Program-made: the position numbers and the translations under genes
The notes under the pieces: generated by a model
Told to the model about the DNA's origin: nothing
Seen by the model: the letters and a program-made list of their open reading frames with translations, nothing else
Databases searched by the model: none
Assembly (NCBI GenBank): GCA_025526915.1
Contig: JAHLKH010000223.1
Location: forward strand, 1-37,591
Direction of reading: 5' to 3'
DNA: 37,591 bases
DNA from: Entophlyctis helioformis
Lineage: Eukaryota > Chytridiomycota > Chytridiomycetes > Chytridiales > Chytriomycetaceae
Part shown: piece by piece, positions 30,182 to 37,591 of the stretch
Layout: every line of letters starts with the position of its first letter
Numbering within the stretch: the first letter of the stretch is position 1

Positions 30182-30937
30182 GACGTGCGTCCGCCGACTG
30201 GCTGGCCCGCGACTGGCGCCATCGAGTTCAAGGACGTGTCGATGCGGTACGCGCCAGACCTGCCGCTTGTGCTCAAGACCGTGTCGTTCACCATCCGCGA
30301 CAAGGAGAAGATTGGTGTCGTTGGCCGCACAGGCTCGGGCAAGTCGTCGCTCATGCAGGTGCTGTTCCGCATGGTCGAGCCAGCAGGCGGCGACATTGTT
30401 GTCGACGGCCTCAAGACGACGGATCTCGGTCTGCAGGATCTGCGGTCGGGACTCGGCATCATCCCGCAGGACCCCGTGCTGTTCTCGGGCACGTTCCGCC
30501 GCAACCTGGACCCGTTCGGCCAGCACACGGACGCCGAGCTGTGGGACGCACTCGAGCGTGCCAACATCAAGACCAAGGTGGCCGAGTCGGACGGCGGTCT
30601 GGACGGCGAGGTGCAGGAGAACGGCGAGAACCTGTCGGTCGGCCAGCGCCAGCTGCTGTGTCTTGCACGCGCGATGCTCAAGCGGCCGCGCATCCTGATC
30701 ATGGACGAGGCGACGGCCAATGTCGACTACGAGACCGACGCCATCATCCAAAAGTGTCTGCGCGAGGAGTTTGCCGACTCGACGGTGCTCACGATTGCGC
30801 ACCGGCTCAACACGATCATGGACTACGACCGCGTCATGGTGCTGTCTGCCGGCGAGATTGTCGAGTTTGACTCGCCGCAGCAGCTCATGGCCAACGAGGC
30901 CGGCGTGTTCCGTTCGATGGTCGACACCACCCACTGA
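30182..30937 (+). repeat. Near-identical NBD2 block shared with copy B (34970-35725)
   Basis: A 756-base block from GACGTGCGTCC to the stop codon is gap-free between the copies with about six differences seen by eye, whereas the membrane domains just upstream differ strongly. Confidence 0.85.
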
Positions 30938-31195
30938 TACTACAAGGCCTACACTCGCCCCTCCTTGCCTCTGCCTTCTTGGACATTCAATGAATCTCCC
31001 ATAAACAGCCCAGCCAGCCCTCTGTCCATCGCGCATCCCAGATCAGCGCAACCCACTGGGCCAACTCCGACCAACGCATCTGGATCGCCGTCGGTTCAAA
31101 GTCCCGATGATTGCCGATGCCGTTGAAAATCTTCGCGGTTGAGCCCGGCAGGTTGCCTTTGCCGCCAACAACGCCTGCTCGACAACGTCAACGGC
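30938..31195. other. Spacer between tandem ABCC genes
   Basis: A 258-base spacer with an ATAAA-containing A/T stretch near 31000 that could serve copy A polyadenylation. It probably also holds the copy B promoter; no TATA box was seen. Confidence 0.35.
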
Positions 31196-35725
<4,530 letters not shown>

Positions 35726-36117
35726 TACTCGCATAGACTAATGAACTTGCTCAACTCATACCAGCTGAATGTATAAGGGTTTTTGAAGTTTCTTATTGGT
35801 AGTTGGGATCACGTATCATATCAACATCAAAAGACACATGTGCACGTCCAGTCCAGGTGGATCGCGACGTAAATGATCAACAGGCGAACAAGAGTAGGTC
35901 GAAAAAAGGAATGAAAGGAATGCGTGCGCCATTTACAGGGCAGACTGCTGCTTCAGCCGAAAGTCTGGTATGCCGTGCGTGTCGACGGCATCGGCAATGG
36001 TCCAAACAGAGAGATCGTCGCTGGCAGATGCCGGCGATGTGGGCTTGCTGCTGTGCTGGGCAGATGCGACACCATGGACACCAATAGCCGTAAACGTGGC
36101 ATCAGTGACCGATTGGT
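35726..36117. other. Convergent 3' intergenic region after ABCC copy B
   Basis: The 392-base A/T-richer stretch separates convergent genes. The sequence after the ABCC stop (TGTATAAGG, then T-rich) could direct 3' end formation; no perfect AATAAA and no RNA gene was recognised. Confidence 0.4.
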
Positions 36118-37591
36118 TCATGTTGGCGTGTAGTCGGCTGCAGCTGCGGCCAAACCCGCCAGCCGATGCGCAGCAGATGTCGCAAAGATGCCGGGACCGC
36201 CATACGATATGCTCGAGTCGTCAGAGTACCAGGCACTCCCTTCCTCGGTCTCTGTCAGCTCGTCGTCTGAGCCAGGAAGAATGCGGCCAGAGGGCTTGGT
36301 GGCAGTCTTGGAAACAGCCGACGACGCAGGGAAAGCAACGTCCTGAGCGGCACTCGAGACAAGCGGCGATGGCGCTGACGGCGTGTCGACAGTCATCATG
36401 CTCGCATGGCCAATGGGCGAGAATCCGCCCAGATATGACAACTCCTCCACGGTCATGAACGAGCACATGCGGCGGATCCAGGATAGACTCGGACTGCGGC
36501 GCTGAACCATCGGATGCCTGGCGCGCTTGCGGCCACTCCATCGAGTTGTAGTAGTAGTCATAGTCCTGCTGCTCCGACTGGACGCCGCCTGGGCTGATGC
36601 TGACAATCGTCTCGGTGCTGCTGAGGCGGTTCGCGTCATGGACCAAGTCGGCGTGGGCAGACTGGGACGCCTTTGGCGTAAGCCCGGCAGAGTCGTCAGA
36701 CTGGGCAGGAAGAAATGACGTCAAAGTCGCCGTCGGTCGCGTCGGACAAGCGCTTCGAGATGCGCGACATGCGCACGCATGCGTATCGGAATGCATGCTC
36801 TTGTGAGATTCTGCGTAGCGCGGACGTGGTGGACGGTCGAGGCTGGCAGCCAGGGGTCCGTCTCCAGCAACGCTCATAAAGTCGAATCGCGCGACGATGA
36901 CGAGAAGCCCGACTGATCCGAGTGATGGCGCATGTGTTGGACGCGGGCCAGTCAATGCGCTGCTGTACTTGTTGAATTCGACGGTCGAGTAGATGGACAG
37001 GTGGCTCATGCTTGGCACGCCTCGGGAAGTCGGCACGGCTCTCGAGCCACGATGAAGCCTCGGCGGCTGTACAGACAGGCTGGGTCTGGTGCTCTTGTGA
37101 GCAGGGATCGCAATGGCAGGGAGGACACGTGCAGCAGCCTGGCTGCGTGCAGCAACGGCACCGGCCGACGCCTTGCGCGGTGGCACGGCTCCAGGCGGAA
37201 GGGGCAGGTTCATGGCGATGATGGCCTCGGCGTTGAGTTCTCCGCGCAGCTGTTGTTCGGCGGCACGGTTGAGATCAATGGCCATTGGCTGGTCGGTGGA
37301 CACTACCGAGACGTCTGGATTCGTGACCACCAGGTTCTTGAGCGTGGCAAAAGCGCGCTCGTCTACCGTTTCGTCGGCTTGCATTGGACTCAGTGGCGGC
37401 ATTGGAATGACCACATCGAGGATTGACACCGGTGGGGGCGGGCCAGAGAACTCGTCAGTGGCCAAGCCCTTCTCGACCGAATCAACGGACGAGTCTGACG
37501 GCGGTTGGCCAGTGCTGCCGTTCTGTGGTCACAAACGCAAAGTCAGCAACGCTGATTGGCAACGTGAATGCATGGTCGTGACACATACGAA
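36118..37591 (-). CDS. Unrecognised Ser/Pro-rich protein, partial (5' end beyond window), frame conflicts
   Basis: At the right edge an exon ends at 37589; a 66-base intron (37588-37523, GTATGT...CCACAG with a GCTGAC branch motif) precedes an exon starting at 37522 in phase 0 relative to the downstream frame. The product is disordered: PPPPVSILDVVIPMPPLSPM, then ERAFATLKNLVVTNPDVSVV, an Ala-rich segment, SMSHLSIYSTVEFNKYSSAL, and later SSTETIVSISPGG and a tyrosine-rich DYDYYYNSMEW. The C-terminal part, in another frame, reads MCSFMTVEELSYLGGFSPIG, then an acidic GSDDELTETEEGSAWYSDDS, ending at 36118. Coding character also switches frame near 36900 and 36750 (for example HAFRYACVRMSRISKRLSD), with no plausible introns, so the gene is either damaged or the sequence has indel errors. 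No domain was recognised. Confidence 0.45.

Larger units (their letters stand above)
26447..30937 (+). pseudogene. ABCC (MRP/Yor1-type) full transporter, copy A, with two single-base frame breaks
   Basis: Exons 26447-27066, 27137-27436, 27527-27766, 27847-28766 and 28862-30937. The order is membrane domain 1, NBD1, membrane domain 2, NBD2, without an extra N-terminal membrane domain. NBD1 has Walker [10 protein letters not shown], signature LSGGQKQR and Walker [14 protein letters not shown]2 has GRTGSGKSS, signature LSVGQRQLL and LIMDEATANVD. ABCC proteins export organic anions and conjugates or confer drug resistance using ATP; the substrate is unknown. Compared with copy B, one T is missing in a T run near 29530 (right after FRAPTS) and one base near 30013 (after SRENP), so the second membrane domain is read in three frames. 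With two bases supplied the length would be 1385 residues, matching copy B (1386), and the frames remain well conserved, so assembly errors are as likely as true pseudogenisation. A Lys-rich linker and a poly-Ala run are extra to copy B. Confidence 0.8.

Overview
The window is eukaryotic nuclear DNA, most likely from a fungus and plausibly an early-diverging zoosporic (chytrid-type) lineage. Genes lie on both strands and are cut by short GT-AG introns (mostly 50-110 bases), several with a CTGAC or CTAAC-like branch motif. The gene set includes a Crh-type GH16 wall transglycosylase, serine palmitoyltransferase subunit 2, the nucleolar protein Ebp2, a Tsc1/hamartin homologue and ABCC transporters. 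The lineage is inferred from gene content and gene style; no rRNA or marker gene is present.

Left part (1-6240, minus strand): the 3' part of a very large gene. Its product starts with a four-helix bundle resembling the MLKL N-terminal/HeLo-like domain, continues with a complete TKL-type protein kinase domain, and then runs into at least 31 near-identical 23-residue leucine-rich repeats. Each repeat is encoded by its own 69-base exon and followed by a homogenised 63-base phase-2 intron. The array runs off the left edge. Among the repeats, differences fall mainly on residues predicted to lie on the concave binding face. This looks like an intracellular receptor-kinase with a recombining recognition array, and it is the most interesting item here.

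Middle (6.9-18.1 kb): on the minus strand, a mitochondrially targeted alpha/beta-hydrolase-like protein and an NMN adenylyltransferase-like (Pof1-type) protein whose ends overlap by ATGA; then, divergently, EBP2 on the plus strand (with one single-base frame break). LCB2 converges on EBP2. Upstream of LCB2 lies a second intracellular LRR gene (13 plant-type repeats, again with phase-2 introns) that shares an N-cap motif with the kinase-LRR protein. Then comes the GPI-anchored GH16 enzyme.

Right part (18-37.6 kb): a small acidic protein with a clear TATA box; an F-box protein with a phloem-protein-2-like (PP2) domain; a secreted/transmembrane proline-rich sensor-like protein; Tsc1/hamartin with two GC-AG introns; a tandem pair of ABCC (MRP-type) full transporters, of which the first carries two single-base frame breaks and the pair shows near-identical nucleotide-binding domains but diverged membrane domains; and a partial, unrecognised serine/proline-rich gene at the right edge.

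Apart from the two LRR genes and the ABCC pair, neighbouring genes do not form an obvious pathway. Single-base frame breaks occur in at least two otherwise well-conserved genes and probably a third, so residual indel errors in the assembly are a real possibility.
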